39,642 nucleotides of DNA from Myxosarcina sp. GA_180221_E-2-1-MAG-40_15 (GCA_020692205.1 JAIMKV010000048.1:1-39642); one strand, 5' to 3'; counted from the stretch's first letter, positions 1 through 9,395 are shown. Numbers and translations are program-made. Notes: generated by a model not told the origin, from the sequence alone.

Positions 1-446
1 TGTTTGATCACAGTAAATCCTCGACTAATAAAAAATGCTTGGGCGGCAATACTTACTTCAACAAATAAGCAAGGTAAATTTAATTCTCTAGCCTTAGTTT
101 CTATCTCCTGATATATTCGACTGCCAATTCCCTGACCTTGATGCTGATAATGGGTATAAAAACAATCAATGTGACCATCCGCTTCTAATTCTCCGAAGCC
201 AACGATTTTGTCATCTTGTTGCGCCACATATGTAAACCTATGGGAACATACTTTTAACGAAGTCAGAGGAAGCCCCGTCGTTTCACGGCGGGGTCTCTCT
301 GACCAATTTCTAAAATAAATATCTTCAGGCGCCCAAGCTATAATTTGCTCTGGAGAGTAGTTTTGAATATTTATTTTTCTAACTGTATCGTGGAATAGTT
401 GGGCAATTTGTTCGGTATCTTCGGATTGAAACAATCTAATTTGCAT
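1..446 (-). CDS. GNAT-family N-acetyltransferase, 3' end outside window
   Basis: Translating the minus strand from the ATG at 446 gives an open frame of 148 codons that runs off the window edge. It reads as a GNAT acetyltransferase, which moves an acetyl group from acetyl-CoA to an unknown substrate. The acetyl-CoA binding stretch is clear (HQGQGIGSRIY), preceded by GELEADGHIDCFYTH and followed by LFVEVSIAAQAFFISRGF, the pattern of the YafP-like subgroup. Between the N-terminal segment ending in FRNWS and the strand VCSHRFTYVAQ lies an extra proline/arginine-rich segment. It is encoded by a 42-bp palindrome that keeps the frame. The start lies 14 nt after the stop of the upstream beta-barrel gene, so the two are probably co-transcribed. 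No Shine-Dalgarno is evident. The family call is firm and the substrate unknown. Confidence 0.85.
   Translation of the reverse strand, partial: MQIRLFQSEDTEQIAQLFHDTVRKINIQNYSPEQIIAWAPEDIYFRNWSERPRRETTGLPLTSLKVCSHRFTYVAQQDDKIVGFGELEADGHIDCFYTHYQHQGQGIGSRIYQEIETKARELNLPCLFVEVSIAAQAFFISRGFTVIK
262..303. repeat. 42-bp palindromic element inserted in frame in the GNAT gene
   Basis: The two ends are inverted copies (GTCAGAGG and the complement of CTCTCTGAC), and the centre is an inner stem CCCCGTCG-TTTCA-CGGCGGGG with one mismatch. The length is 42 nt, exactly 14 codons, and the GNAT frame stays open across it. It encodes a segment containing RPRRETTGLP. GC-rich hairpins of this look occur at the ends of IS200/IS605-type elements and as small dispersed repeats in cyanobacteria. 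That origin is inference; no transposase is nearby. Confidence 0.75.
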
Positions 447-460
447 GATCAACAGTTGAT

Positions 461-2284
461 TTAGAAAAAAGGTATAAATAAACCCACACCAACACCAAGA
501 TCATTATTTTCCCTAACTCTCAATTGATGCCAGGTAGAAGCTCCTACCCGATTAGTTAAATACAGTTCCAAATAAGGATGACTGTTGTCTATTGCAGCCT
601 GTTGCTCGAATAAAAACCTAGGTAGCCAACGCACACTTGCTGTCCAGGGAATTTTATTGGCTAATTGTCCATCAACTAAACTATTCCCTTCTCCTAAAAA
701 ATTAGCGCCAACTTCTCCGATCAAGCTAAATTCTTGATTAAGCGCGATCGCACCACCCAAATTAAAACCACCGATTTCTGTTCCGAGACGTTGCACATAG
801 CCCAGTGAAGGCGTAAACCAGACGGCGACATTTTGATCAATTTCGTAATGAATCGGCAAAGCAAAAGTCAAGATTAACCGCTTACCTCTAAGTGCGTCGT
901 CTCCCCCTGGAGTAAAAATAGGAATAGTTTTATCTAGATCGCGACGTTCAAAAGCATTAGCATCATTTTCAAAAAAATTAACAAAGGGTTCATTGGTCAA
1001 ACTAGCACTAGCTACAGCACTAAGAGTAACAGGAGCATTCTCGCTTTGATTTAAAAACCGTACCTTGCCACTAATTCCCTGTTCAGATTCATCTACTTCT
1101 CCCGCAATATAATCTAGAAAAATTCCTCCTTCCAAATCTTTCAGTAAACCATAGCGGATCGCCGTTAAGATACCTTGACTACCAGCCTGTAATTGAAGTG
1201 CCAACTGACCACTGGGTAAGGTTCCACCATCAAAAAAGGCTAAACCGTCTCTAGTTATAGATTCCCTGTCAGCTTGAGTTGCTTCAAAGCGATCGCTATA
1301 TTGACGATTTGCCGGTACTACATCGGGCATAAACACTAAATTTGCCCCCAAGCCCATAAAATCGCGATCGGCAGTCAAGGAAAGAGGCGCAAAACTAGCA
1401 AAGGTATTAGTGGCATATAAATCTAATGCCAGACGGGGGTTGGTTAAATATCTTAAGCCTGCATTGTAAGCGATCGCCTGATCGGGTTTACCTGAATCTC
1501 GATTGATACTGTTGTTCCCCGTCAAAGGCAAAAATACATCACTAAAAATTAATAATCGAGAACTTACCTGATAAGAAACTGCTCCTCCTATACCCAAAAC
1601 CGTGCCAAAAGAACTATCCTCATCATTAGGAAGACGATGAAAAAAAACGGCACTCTCATCTTTAAAGAATGCCAAGGTGGGAGATAGATTAAATTGCCAG
1701 CGATCGCCAACCTCAGCAGTGACAGGAAAAGCCAAAGCCACAAAAACATCTCGATTATTGATTTCAGTCACTTCACCGCTGCTAGAAAACCAAAAACCTC
1801 GCGTTCCCCATGAAGCAGCAATGACACCACTCCAAGCTACGCTTTCAGCCTGATTACTCCAAATGCGTCCTTTAAATTCTAGTGCAGCTTCATTATCTTC
1901 GGTACGCTCTGAGGTAAATTCCCCTTGTTTAATTGGAGAGCTGCTATCTACGTGCTGAAACTGGAGCGTTAGCTGTACATCCTTACTAATGCCCCAGCTA
2001 AAACCAGTATTGAAGTTAACGGCACTATCCTCGTTATCAACTCCACTTTCAACTAAATCGGGAAAAAAGAAGGTACGAGTATTAAGGTTAATCACCACCT
2101 CGCCGTTACCCAACTGTTTTGCTGTCGGCTGGGAAAATAATAACTGTTCTGACAAAGGAGTAAACGTAAATTTTGCTCTTCTCTCTGGTTCAGACTGGCT
2201 TTTTAGAGGTAGAGCTTGGGCAGGATTAGCGCCTAAAAGCAACAAAATAATCGAACTAACTTGCCCAACCAACAGTTTTTTCAT
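461..2284 (-). CDS. large exported beta-barrel (outer-membrane) protein, function unknown
   Basis: A protein of about 607 residues with a classical signal peptide (MKKLLVG, a leucine-rich core, then ANPAQA before LPLKS). The body is alternating polar and aromatic residues typical of beta-strands, and it ends in GVGLFIPFF, a terminal aromatic as in proteins inserted by the BAM machinery. Repeated strand patterns (FNTGFSWGISKDVQLTLQFQ, LGANLVF, GGAIALNQEFSLIGEVGANF) suggest a barrel over most of its length. An upstream in-frame GTG at 2299 would add five residues, but it sits one base from the AAGGAG motif. The ATG at 2284 is about 16 nt from that motif, so the start is uncertain; I prefer the ATG because it gives the cleaner signal peptide. 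A GCGATCGC site abuts the ATG. The GNAT gene follows after 14 nt. I recognise no specific family. Confidence 0.75.
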   Translation of the reverse strand: MKKLLVGQVSSIILLLLGANPAQALPLKSQSEPERRAKFTFTPLSEQLLFSQPTAKQLGNGEVVINLNTRTFFFPDLVESGVDNEDSAVNFNTGFSWGISKDVQLTLQFQHVDSSSPIKQGEFTSERTEDNEAALEFKGRIWSNQAESVAWSGVIAASWGTRGFWFSSSGEVTEINNRDVFVALAFPVTAEVGDRWQFNLSPTLAFFKDESAVFFHRLPNDEDSSFGTVLGIGGAVSYQVSSRLLIFSDVFLPLTGNNSINRDSGKPDQAIAYNAGLRYLTNPRLALDLYATNTFASFAPLSLTADRDFMGLGANLVFMPDVVPANRQYSDRFEATQADRESITRDGLAFFDGGTLPSGQLALQLQAGSQGILTAIRYGLLKDLEGGIFLDYIAGEVDESEQGISGKVRFLNQSENAPVTLSAVASASLTNEPFVNFFENDANAFERRDLDKTIPIFTPGGDDALRGKRLILTFALPIHYEIDQNVAVWFTPSLGYVQRLGTEIGGFNLGGAIALNQEFSLIGEVGANFLGEGNSLVDGQLANKIPWTASVRWLPRFLFEQQAAIDNSHPYLELYLTNRVGASTWHQLRVRENNDLGVGVGLFIPFF

Positions 2285-2414
2285 GCGATCGCTTTTCACT
2301 CCTTACCCCATAAAAAAACTATTTCTAGTCTCAATGAGAATTACATCGAAGCTCGATTTTATCAGCTTGATGTAACAGAAAAAAAAGCCAATTTTAGGAA
2401 ACCAGACTGACAGG

Positions 2415-3413
2415 CTACAGCTTATATTTAAAATCTTGGTTACCTTGATAGTTAGACAATTTTGCTAACTCGGCTGGGGTTTTAGTTCCTGGATAGAGTT
2501 TACCGTCAATTTCCCAAGTCGGAAAAGATTCAATCCCCGCTGCGATGCAAGTTTCTCGCTGAGGATTTTTGCCTTGAGGATCGCACTCTATGTATTCGAT
2601 CTCAGCAAAAGCTTCTTGACCAAATAGCTCTTTCTGTTCATAACAATGGGGACACCAAAAAGCACCATATTTTTTTGCCCCAGTGGCAGTCAAATGTTTT
2701 GCCAGAGCAATTTCTGCTTCTCCAGAAACTGTAGTTATTTCCCAACCTTGAGGTGGTGTAGGCTGTCCCACAGGTTGAGGAATCGCAATGAATCCATCAG
2801 CATCTACTACTTCTTGTGCTGTACCATTTGCTGTGGCAATAGAAGAATTAACTCCTGAATAGATGCCTAAAGTTACTACTATGGTCAGCAAACTGACAAT
2901 AACTCCTGTAAACAGGATTTGTCCCAAATCTTCCCAATCTCTGCCAACAATGGTCAAAACTAACAGACTCAGAGCAAATAAGGCTGAGCCAATACAATAT
3001 GGGCATACTGTTTTAAGCTCCGTGGCCAAAATATACATTAAATAGCCACTAAACACAGTCATGGCGATGCTTCCCGCTAGCAATAACCACCAAGTTAAGT
3101 TTTCCAACTGCCTTTTTAAATTTTTTTGTCGATCTTGACTAATTGCCAAAGGAACAAGGGCAAAAGCAGCCATGCTAATGTATGCCAAACAGCCAAATAA
3201 ACTTAACGGTAAACCAAAGACGGTGGCATAGGCGCTGTTTAAGACGCCACCACAGCCAGCACCAGCGGCAGCATTAGCTGCACAAGCTGGATCTCCTCCA
3301 GTCAGTTTAGTAATGGTCAAATAGGCAGTCAGGATTGCTCCTGCAATGGCGATCGCACCAATGATAGGTCTTGACCAACGATATATCCAGGGTATAGAAC
3401 GACGACGGCGCAT
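2415..3413 (-). CDS. VKOR-thioredoxin fusion, thiol oxidase for disulfide bond formation
   Basis: This 332-residue protein joins a VKOR membrane domain to a thioredoxin-like domain, the arrangement known from cyanobacteria and from plastid LTO1. It reoxidises its own thioredoxin domain using quinone, making disulfides in exported or lumenal proteins. The VKOR part (about 15-190) has several hydrophobic helices, a loop cysteine pair (C44, C54) and the active site CPYC at 137-140. A linker rich in Pro and Gly leads to the thioredoxin-like domain with CPHC at 254-257 and a further pair at C277 and C289. The conserved cis-Pro region appears as SFPTWEI. The length is normal for the fusion. It lies 129 nt downstream of btpA and 115 nt upstream of the exported barrel protein, an operon-like spacing. 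Confidence 0.93.
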   Translation of the reverse strand: MRRRRSIPWIYRWSRPIIGAIAIAGAILTAYLTITKLTGGDPACAANAAAGAGCGGVLNSAYATVFGLPLSLFGCLAYISMAAFALVPLAISQDRQKNLKRQLENLTWWLLLAGSIAMTVFSGYLMYILATELKTVCPYCIGSALFALSLLVLTIVGRDWEDLGQILFTGVIVSLLTIVVTLGIYSGVNSSIATANGTAQEVVDADGFIAIPQPVGQPTPPQGWEITTVSGEAEIALAKHLTATGAKKYGAFWCPHCYEQKELFGQEAFAEIEYIECDPQGKNPQRETCIAAGIESFPTWEIDGKLYPGTKTPAELAKLSNYQGNQDFKYKL

Positions 3414-3542
3414 AAATAAATATCTTATTTTTGATAGCTAACAACTAATAGCTAATTTCCGTTAAAAGGCAAAGAGCTAATCACTTTCTTATTGTCAAAA
3501 TTATAGCTTGAGTTTAAATTTAGCCTCGATCAAACAAATCAA

Positions 3543-4391
3543 CTACTTATATTGCTTAAGAGAAGCATCAGATTTTTCTTGATTCATTACTATAGGAGTT
3601 GATTTAGCTGCTTCTACAAATTGAGACACCCTAATCGGGTCGATAGTTTCACTGATTTTGCCATGACGCTTGAGCGAGCTAGAAACTATGACACCATCGG
3701 CTGCTTGCATTAACTGAGGTATATTTTCCCAGCTAGCCCCACTACCAATAAATACAGGGGTATCTCCTGCTGCTGCCGATGCCAATTCTAAGTCTTCTTG
3801 CGTTGGCGGACTACCTGTTGCCCATCCCGACAAAATTACCCCGTCTGCTAAACCTCTTTCAATGGTGTCCTTAACTGCGGTAGTCAAGTTTGGTGTCCCT
3901 AAAGGACGAGCATGTTTGACTAATACGTCAGCGAGGATCGCTACTTCTGAGCCTAATTCTCGACGGTATCTTAAAAGTTCATAGGCTTTGCCCTCGATCA
4001 AGCCCTGATCCGTTGCCATAACTCCAGTCAGAACATTAACCCGAATAAACTGAACTTCGGTACAGGTAGCGATCGCCATCGCACTTTTAGCATCATTACG
4101 CAAAACGTTGATCCCAATCGGCAACATCACCATACCTTTAAGACGCTCAACAATCAAAGTCATGGCACTGACAACCGCAGGATCGACACAATCTTTAGTA
4201 AAAGGAGCATCAAAAAAATTTTCAATAATAATACCATCTACGCCTCCTGCTGCTAAAGCAGTGGCTTCTTGCTCTGCCCTGGCAATCACCTCTTTCAGCT
4301 TGCCTTTCCAACGAGGGGAGGTGGGCAGAGGAGATAAATGAACTACACCGATCACTGGATTATTTGCTTGAAAAATATGTTTTAGTTCCAC
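3543..4391 (-). CDS. btpA: BtpA-family protein (photosystem I biogenesis)
   Basis: The sequence VIGVVHLSPLPTSPRW near the N-terminus and GGVDGIIIENFFDAPF are hallmarks of the BtpA/SgcQ family, a TIM-barrel-like group. In Synechocystis BtpA is a thylakoid-associated protein needed for stable photosystem I reaction-centre proteins; its biochemical activity is unresolved. The later segment SGWATGSPPTQEDLELA and GDTPVFIGSGASWENI fit the barrel's phosphate-binding end. I place the start at the GTG at 4391, giving VELKHIFQANNP, because family members begin about there and GGA lies 6 nt upstream. The frame extends to a TTG at 4427, which lacks a visible ribosome binding site. The C-terminal tail after VEAAKS is poorly conserved. 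It heads the minus-strand gene run. Confidence 0.9.
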   Translation of the reverse strand: MELKHIFQANNPVIGVVHLSPLPTSPRWKGKLKEVIARAEQEATALAAGGVDGIIIENFFDAPFTKDCVDPAVVSAMTLIVERLKGMVMLPIGINVLRNDAKSAMAIATCTEVQFIRVNVLTGVMATDQGLIEGKAYELLRYRRELGSEVAILADVLVKHARPLGTPNLTTAVKDTIERGLADGVILSGWATGSPPTQEDLELASAAAGDTPVFIGSGASWENIPQLMQAADGVIVSSSLKRHGKISETIDPIRVSQFVEAAKSTPIVMNQEKSDASLKQYK

Positions 4392-4799
4392 TTTAATTCC
4401 ATCACGCCTGTTATTTTCTCCTCTCAAAAGTTATTATTATCTCAGACAAAGCCGAACACTGTACATACTAAGCTCAAGTCCAATCTCAAACCTTTTTTAA
4501 GGCTTCTTTCCTTAATTTTCGGTTTTTTATCTTCCCAGTGGGCAGTTTATCTGTTAATATATTTTAACGAAAAGGTTATTTACGTATCTCAACAGATATG
4601 TACAACCCAAATTCAAAACCCGTCAGCAGCGGTGTCTTGAACAAGAAATAGTTTTGCGGAATATTAACTGTCTGGTTAGCTCCTGCTCCGCCGCGAAACT
4701 AGGAGGCATAAGTCAACAGTTGGTCTAATTAAACGTTATCTATTTTTTATAGTTCCAGACCATAAGTTTAACGCTCCAAACAAGATATTAAGTCTGACT

Positions 4800-4819
4800 A
4801 ACTGTCACGACAGTTTTTT
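4800..4819 (+). terminator. small intrinsic-terminator-like hairpin upstream of rimO
   Basis: AACTGT-CACG-ACAGTT forms a 6-bp stem with a tetraloop followed by a run of T. It points rightward, 80 nt before rimO, where no upstream plus-strand gene exists. It may end a short untranslated transcript or act as an attenuator. Confidence 0.4.
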
Positions 4820-4827
4820 CTCGAAAG

Positions 4828-4847
4828 GGACAAAAGTTGTTTTGTCC
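4828..4847 (+). promoter_or_regulatory. perfect 8-bp hairpin in the rimO leader
   Basis: GGACAAAA-GTTG-TTTTGTCC is a perfect stem with a 4-nt loop, 8 nt after the preceding hairpin. It ends immediately before an ATG at 4848 that opens a 15-codon frame running into the rimO ribosome binding site. Function unknown. Confidence 0.35.
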
Positions 4848-4898
4848 ATGATACAAATTCAGATAATTTTAGTATTGGTTCAAAATTTAGGATAAAGA

Positions 4899-6230
4899 AT
4901 GGCAAATAAGCCAACCATAGCCATATCCCATTTAGGATGTGAAAAAAACCGTATTGATTCAGAGCATATGCTGGGCTTACTAGCTCAAGCTGGTTATCAA
5001 ATAGACTCTAATGAAGAATTAGCTGATTATGTAATTGTTAATACCTGTAGCTTTATTCAAGCTGCAAGAGAAGAATCCGTTCGTACTTTAGTCGAATTAG
5101 CCGAAGCCAATAAAAAAATTGTCATTACTGGCTGTATGGCGCAACATTTTCAAGGTGAGCTTTTAGACGAGTTGCCTGAAGCAGTGGCGGTTGTAGGCAG
5201 TAGCGACTATCATAAAATAGTAGAGGTGATTGAGCGCACTGAAACAGGAGAGAGAGTTGAAGAAATAACTCCAGAGCCTGTGTTTATTGCCGATGAAACA
5301 GTTCCCCGCTATCGTACTACTACAGAGGGCATAGCCTATTTGAGGGTAGCTGAAGGTTGCGATTATCGATGTGCTTTTTGCATCATTCCTCACCTTAGAG
5401 GTAATCAGCGATCGCGCTCCATTGAATCAATTGTAGCTGAAGCAAAATCTTTAGCTTCTCAAGGAGTGCAAGAAATAATTCTGATTTCTCAGATTACTAC
5501 CAACTATGGCGTAGACCTGTATGGAAAACCCATACTGGCAAAGCTTTTAATCGAATTGGGCAAAGTTGATGTCCCCTGGATTAGGATTCACTACGCATAT
5601 CCCACGGGACTCACTCCCGAAGTGCTTGCTGCCATTAAAAATACACCTAACGTGCTGCCGTATCTCGATTTACCCTTGCAACATTCTCATCCAGAAATTT
5701 TGCGGGCAATGAATCGTCCTTGGCAAGGAAGGGTCAACGATGCCATTATTGAGCGAATTAAACAGGAACTACCTGAAGCAGTGTTACGTACCACTTTTAT
5801 CGTGGGTTTTCCAGGAGAAACTACGGCTCATTTTGAACATCTAGTAGATTTTGTGAAACGACATCAGTTTGACCATGTAGGTGTATTTACTTTCTCTCCC
5901 GAAGAGGAAACACCTGCTAGCAGGATGAACAATCAAGTCGAGCCAGAAGTCGCTAATAACCGCCGAGATATTTTAATGCAGGTACAGCAACCAATTGCTG
6001 CTAGCCAAAACCAAGCTTGTGTAGGCAAGCAAGTAAATGTCTTGATTGAGCAAGAGCATCCAGAGACAGGACAGCTTGTCGGTCGCTCGGCAAGATTTGC
6101 TCCAGAAGTAGATGGATTAGTTTATGTTCGTGGATCGGCTTCTCTTGGTTCAATAGTCTCGGTCAAGATCACTGCTGCCGATGTTTACGATCTTTATGGG
6201 GAAACAGCAGACGTAGCTGCTAGCCATTGA
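4899..6230 (+). CDS. rimO: ribosomal protein S12 methylthiotransferase RimO
   Basis: RimO is a radical SAM enzyme that adds a methylthio group to a conserved aspartate of ribosomal protein S12. The 443 residues show the family layout. The N-terminal domain has three cysteines for the auxiliary 4Fe-4S cluster (C14 in LGCEKN, C50 in NTCSF, C79 in TGCMAQ). The radical SAM motif is CDYRCAFC at C154, C158 and C161. A TRAM domain lies at the C-terminus (from about [11 protein letters not shown]). LGCEKN separates RimO from the tRNA enzyme MiaB. The start ATG has AGGA 6 nt upstream. It lies 111 nt before the RNA helicase gene on the same strand. Confidence 0.96.
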   Translation: MANKPTIAISHLGCEKNRIDSEHMLGLLAQAGYQIDSNEELADYVIVNTCSFIQAAREESVRTLVELAEANKKIVITGCMAQHFQGELLDELPEAVAVVGSSDYHKIVEVIERTETGERVEEITPEPVFIADETVPRYRTTTEGIAYLRVAEGCDYRCAFCIIPHLRGNQRSRSIESIVAEAKSLASQGVQEIILISQITTNYGVDLYGKPILAKLLIELGKVDVPWIRIHYAYPTGLTPEVLAAIKNTPNVLPYLDLPLQHSHPEILRAMNRPWQGRVNDAIIERIKQELPEAVLRTTFIVGFPGETTAHFEHLVDFVKRHQFDHVGVFTFSPEEETPASRMNNQVEPEVANNRRDILMQVQQPIAASQNQACVGKQVNVLIEQEHPETGQLVGRSARFAPEVDGLVYVRGSASLGSIVSVKITAADVYDLYGETADVAASH

Positions 6231-6341
6231 TCAAAGTCTATCATCCCTCCCCAAATTGTTTCGAGGCAGATTATCTTCACAGCAGAGCAAGAATACACAG
6301 TTTTTTATCAAACACCAACCAAAGTAAAAACAACAGAACTT

Positions 6342-7802
6342 ATGACGACTACTTTCAAAGACTTAGGATTATCCGACGCTTGTGTTTCACAACTAGAACA
6401 TCTTGGGTTTACAGAGCCTACCCAAATTCAGCAAGATGCAGTGCCAACTTTATTAGAAGGCAAGGATATTGTCGGTCAATCTCAAACGGGTACAGGCAAA
6501 ACAGCGGCTTTTTCGCTTCCTGCATTAGAAATTGCTGATGCCAATAATCTAGCGGTACAGGTATTAATCTTAACCCCGACTAGAGAATTGGCTCAACAGG
6601 TAGGACAAGCAATCGAAGATTTTACGCCTAAAGAAAAAAGAATTTATTCTTTAACTGTCTATGGTGGTCAATCGATCGAAAGACAAATCAGCAGATTGCG
6701 TCGAGGGGTGCAAATTGTCGTAGGTACTCCAGGGCGAGTCATTGACCTTCTAGAGCGCAGAGAAATGGTTTTGGATCAGCTAAAGCTAGCGATTCTGGAT
6801 GAAGCAGATGAAATGCTAAGTATGGGCTTCATTGACGATATTAAGAAAATTTTGCGTCAGACGCCAAAAGAAAGACAGACCGCTTGTTTGTCTGCCACCA
6901 TGCCCAGAGAAATTAAAGAATTAATCAAAAACTTTTTAAACTCTCCTATCTATATTACGGTTAAACAGCAAGAAGCTGCTCCCACTAGAATCGAGCAGCA
7001 TGTTTATATGGTGCCTCGTGGTTGGCAGAAAATTAAGGCATTGCAGCCAATTTTAGAAATTGAAGAGCCAGAATCGGCACTTATCTTTGTTCGCACTAAG
7101 CGTACTGCTAGCGAACTAACTAGCAAGCTACAGGAGGCTGGTCATAGCGTTGACGAATATCATGGCAACTTGAGTCAAATGCAGCGTGAAAGACTAGTTA
7201 AACGCTTCCGTGATGGCAAAATAAAAATGGTCGTTGCTACAGATATTGCAGCCAGAGGACTTGATGTACAAGATCTAAGCCACGTAATTAACTACGATTT
7301 GCCAGATAACACTGAAACTTATATTCACCGCATTGGGCGTACTGGTCGCGCTGGCAAGACGGGGACGGCAATTGCTATTGCTCAGTCAGGCGATCGCCGT
7401 GCTTTGACGCAAATTGAGCGTCGCATTAGAGCTAAAATAGATATCTCTCCAATTCCTAATCGAGCGCAAGTAGAAGCCAAAAGAATCGGGAAACTAAATG
7501 CCAAAATTAAAGAAACCTTGGCAGGGGAAAGAATGGCATCTTTCTTACCATTGGTAAGAGAACTAGGTGGTGATTATGATGCTCAGGCAATCGCTGCTGC
7601 GGCTTTACAGATGGTATATGACCGCGATTGTCCTAACTGGATGAAAGGAGACTGGGAAGTTCCTGAAGATAGTTTTAATAAACCAGTTGTCAAAGGCAAA
7701 AAAGGTCGTTCAACTCGCAAAGGCAACTACAACAAATCTAAATCTGTTCCTCGAACTAAGCCTCAAGGTAAGTTAAGATCACAGGTAATTATTGAACAGT
7801 AG
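6342..7802 (+). CDS. crhR: DEAD-box RNA helicase, CrhR type
   Basis: An ATP-dependent RNA helicase that unwinds RNA duplexes. In Synechocystis the homologue CrhR responds to cold and to the redox state of photosynthetic electron transport, and controls its own transcript. All core motifs are visible: Q motif (FTEPTQIQ), motif I SQTGTGKT at 47-54, Ia PTRELAQQ, Ib GGQS and TPGR, motif II DEAD, motif III SAT, then RGLD and motif VI HRIGRTGRAG. The extension beyond the second RecA domain contains ERMASFLPLVREL and SCP-like NWMKGDWEVP, strikingly like CrhR, and ends in a basic tail (KGKKGRSTRKGNYNKSKS) likely to bind RNA. The length of 486 residues matches. No other CrhR-specific regulatory element can be identified in the short 111-nt leader. 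Confidence 0.92.
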   Translation: MTTTFKDLGLSDACVSQLEHLGFTEPTQIQQDAVPTLLEGKDIVGQSQTGTGKTAAFSLPALEIADANNLAVQVLILTPTRELAQQVGQAIEDFTPKEKRIYSLTVYGGQSIERQISRLRRGVQIVVGTPGRVIDLLERREMVLDQLKLAILDEADEMLSMGFIDDIKKILRQTPKERQTACLSATMPREIKELIKNFLNSPIYITVKQQEAAPTRIEQHVYMVPRGWQKIKALQPILEIEEPESALIFVRTKRTASELTSKLQEAGHSVDEYHGNLSQMQRERLVKRFRDGKIKMVVATDIAARGLDVQDLSHVINYDLPDNTETYIHRIGRTGRAGKTGTAIAIAQSGDRRALTQIERRIRAKIDISPIPNRAQVEAKRIGKLNAKIKETLAGERMASFLPLVRELGGDYDAQAIAAAALQMVYDRDCPNWMKGDWEVPEDSFNKPVVKGKKGRSTRKGNYNKSKSVPRTKPQGKLRSQVIIEQ

Positions 7803-7813
7803 GTTGATTAAAC

Positions 7814-7863
7814 GGCAGTTTTTAGTGTTCTAGAAGAAACTTTGAGAACATTTTAGGACTGCC
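7814..7863 (+). terminator. imperfect hairpin after the helicase gene
   Basis: Outer stem GGCAGT (7814-7819) with ACTGCC (7858-7863) and inner stem TGTTC with GAACA flank an AT-rich loop just after the helicase stop. No clear T run follows, so it may stabilise the 3' end rather than terminate. Confidence 0.35.
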
Positions 7864-7934
7864 AATCTACCTTATAGGCTTCATAATTGTTCGACAGGCA
7901 AAAAGCTTTTACTAAACATTAACTGAAATAGCCC

Positions 7935-9047
7935 GTGACACTGAGTATCTCCCCGTCCAACTTGTCTTATCCCAGCATTGCCAAGGCAGCGAATAACTGG
8001 CAAGGTTTAATTGAAACCTATCGCTCTTATTTGCCCGTTAGTGAAGCTACTCCTGTAGTTACCTTGCTTGAGGGAAACACGCCTTTAATAGCTGCTCCAG
8101 CGATCGCTTCTCGTATTGGTCGTGGGGTCAAGATTTATGTCAAGTATGACGGTTTAAATCCTACAGGAAGTTTCAAAGACCGTGGCATGACCATGGCAAT
8201 TTCTAAAGCCAAAGAAGATGGGGCAAAAGCAGTTATTTGTGCTAGCACGGGGAATACCTCAGCAGCAGCAGCAGCATATGCTCGTCGTGCGGGAATGAAG
8301 GCATTTGTCATTATTCCTGATGGCTATGTTGCCTTAGGAAAACTGGCTCAGGCTTTGCTATACGGTGCAGAAGTAATTGCTATTGATGGCAATTTCGATG
8401 ATGCTCTAAGCATTGTGCGTCAGCTTTCGGAGAATTATCCTGTTACTTTAGTTAATTCAGTTAATCCCTATCGTTTGCAGGGGCAAAAAACCGCAGCTTT
8501 TGAAGTGGTTGATGTGCTTGGCAATGCCCCTGACTGGTTATGTATTCCCGTAGGAAATGCGGGCAATATTACGGCTTATTGGATGGGATTTTGTGAATAT
8601 CGTCAATCGGGGAAATGTTCTCGTTTGCCCAAAATGATGGGCTTTCAGGCAGCGGGAGCTGCTCCCTTGGTTTCAGGAGAAAAAGTTGCTAATCCTGATA
8701 CCCTGGCAACGGCGATTAGAATTGGTAATCCTGCCAACTGGCAAAAAGCGATCGCCGTTCAAGAGTCTAGTAGAGGGGAGTTCAACTCTGTAACCGATGA
8801 AGAAATTTTGGCTGCCTATCGTATTTTAGCCTCAGAAGAAGGAGTGTTTTGCGAACCTGCCAGTGCTGCTTCGGTTGCTGGCTTACTTAAACTCAAGGAT
8901 CAAGTACCTGACAATGCCACAGTAGTTTGCGTTTTAACTGGTAATGGTCTTAAAGATCCTAGCAGTGCAGTCGATCATAGCTTCAACGAATTAAAGCAAG
9001 GCGTACCAAAGGATCTAGAAAAAATAGCCAAAGCAATGGGTCTCTAA
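7935..9047 (+). CDS. thrC: threonine synthase
   Basis: This PLP enzyme converts O-phosphohomoserine to threonine and phosphate, the last step of threonine synthesis. The 370-residue protein has the short bacterial/cyanobacterial class layout. The PLP lysine is K81 in [10 protein letters not shown], followed by the substrate/cofactor loop [13 protein letters not shown] and the phosphate-binding [19 protein letters not shown] near residue 46 is the usual N-terminal motif. The start is a GTG at 7935, with no strong ribosome binding site. A downstream perfect hairpin marks the end of the transcript. It sits alone between the helicase and trmFO. Confidence 0.96.
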   Translation: MTLSISPSNLSYPSIAKAANNWQGLIETYRSYLPVSEATPVVTLLEGNTPLIAAPAIASRIGRGVKIYVKYDGLNPTGSFKDRGMTMAISKAKEDGAKAVICASTGNTSAAAAAYARRAGMKAFVIIPDGYVALGKLAQALLYGAEVIAIDGNFDDALSIVRQLSENYPVTLVNSVNPYRLQGQKTAAFEVVDVLGNAPDWLCIPVGNAGNITAYWMGFCEYRQSGKCSRLPKMMGFQAAGAAPLVSGEKVANPDTLATAIRIGNPANWQKAIAVQESSRGEFNSVTDEEILAAYRILASEEGVFCEPASAASVAGLLKLKDQVPDNATVVCVLTGNGLKDPSSAVDHSFNELKQGVPKDLEKIAKAMGL

Positions 9048-9084
9048 ATTGATTACTTTGGCGAATTAAATCTTTTAACCAAAA

Positions 9085-9118
9085 AAACCGTGTATTAGTG
9101 GCTGCTAATACACGGTTT
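9085..9118 (+). terminator. strong terminator hairpin after thrC
   Basis: A perfect 14-bp stem, AAACCGTGTATTAG paired with CTAATACACGGTTT around the loop TGGCTG, 37 nt after the thrC stop. The flanks are A-rich on the left and AATTT on the right, so it could work in either direction. Confidence 0.75.
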
Positions 9119-9395
9119 AATTTACGACTTCACCAATATTGCTAAAATTGCAGTCCTATAATAGTAGTTTTAGGGCGTTACATTTTAGCAACAAACTTAA
9201 TGCGTCTCTACCATAAATCTACTGACTGTTTTCGTCTTCAGTAAATTTACGGAGATAATTATATTTAGATATTTTTAAGGAGTAATCAAGTAGCTACAAG
9301 TTATTAAGTAGTAACCTTTTAAAAGATTCTTGATATATTCAATAATATTTTGATTTATCTGTATGATCGTGTAAACCATTAGACAGTTTATCGTA
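9119..9395 (+). promoter_or_regulatory. trmFO upstream region with a consensus -10 box
   Basis: AT-rich stretch between the thrC terminator and trmFO. TATAAT at 9157-9162 matches a bacterial -10 box, but the -35 position (CAATAT) is weak. No Shine-Dalgarno is visible right before the trmFO ATG. A 14-codon open frame within it looks like chance. Confidence 0.3.

Larger units (their letters stand above)
4392..4898. other. divergent intergenic region btpA / rimO
   Basis: About 500 bp without a recognised gene, between two divergent genes. It holds two hairpins near the rimO end, listed separately, and two tiny open frames with no good ribosome binding site: 4598-4651 (17 codons) and 4848-4895 (15 codons, its stop overlapping the rimO Shine-Dalgarno). 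Promoters for both flanking genes must lie here, but I could not fix them. Confidence 0.5.

Noticed and set aside
1989-2375. Plus-strand frame of 128 codons opposite the large barrel protein
   Set aside because: Antisense to the signal peptide and N-terminus of a well-supported gene; no independent support.
4598-4651. 17-codon frame in the btpA/rimO gap as a leader peptide
   Set aside because: No ribosome binding site, no recognisable residue pattern and no link to a downstream attenuator at the right spacing.
6227-6538. Plus-strand frame of 103 codons overlapping the helicase start
   Set aside because: It runs through the CrhR-like N-terminus in another frame, and the helicase frame is certain.
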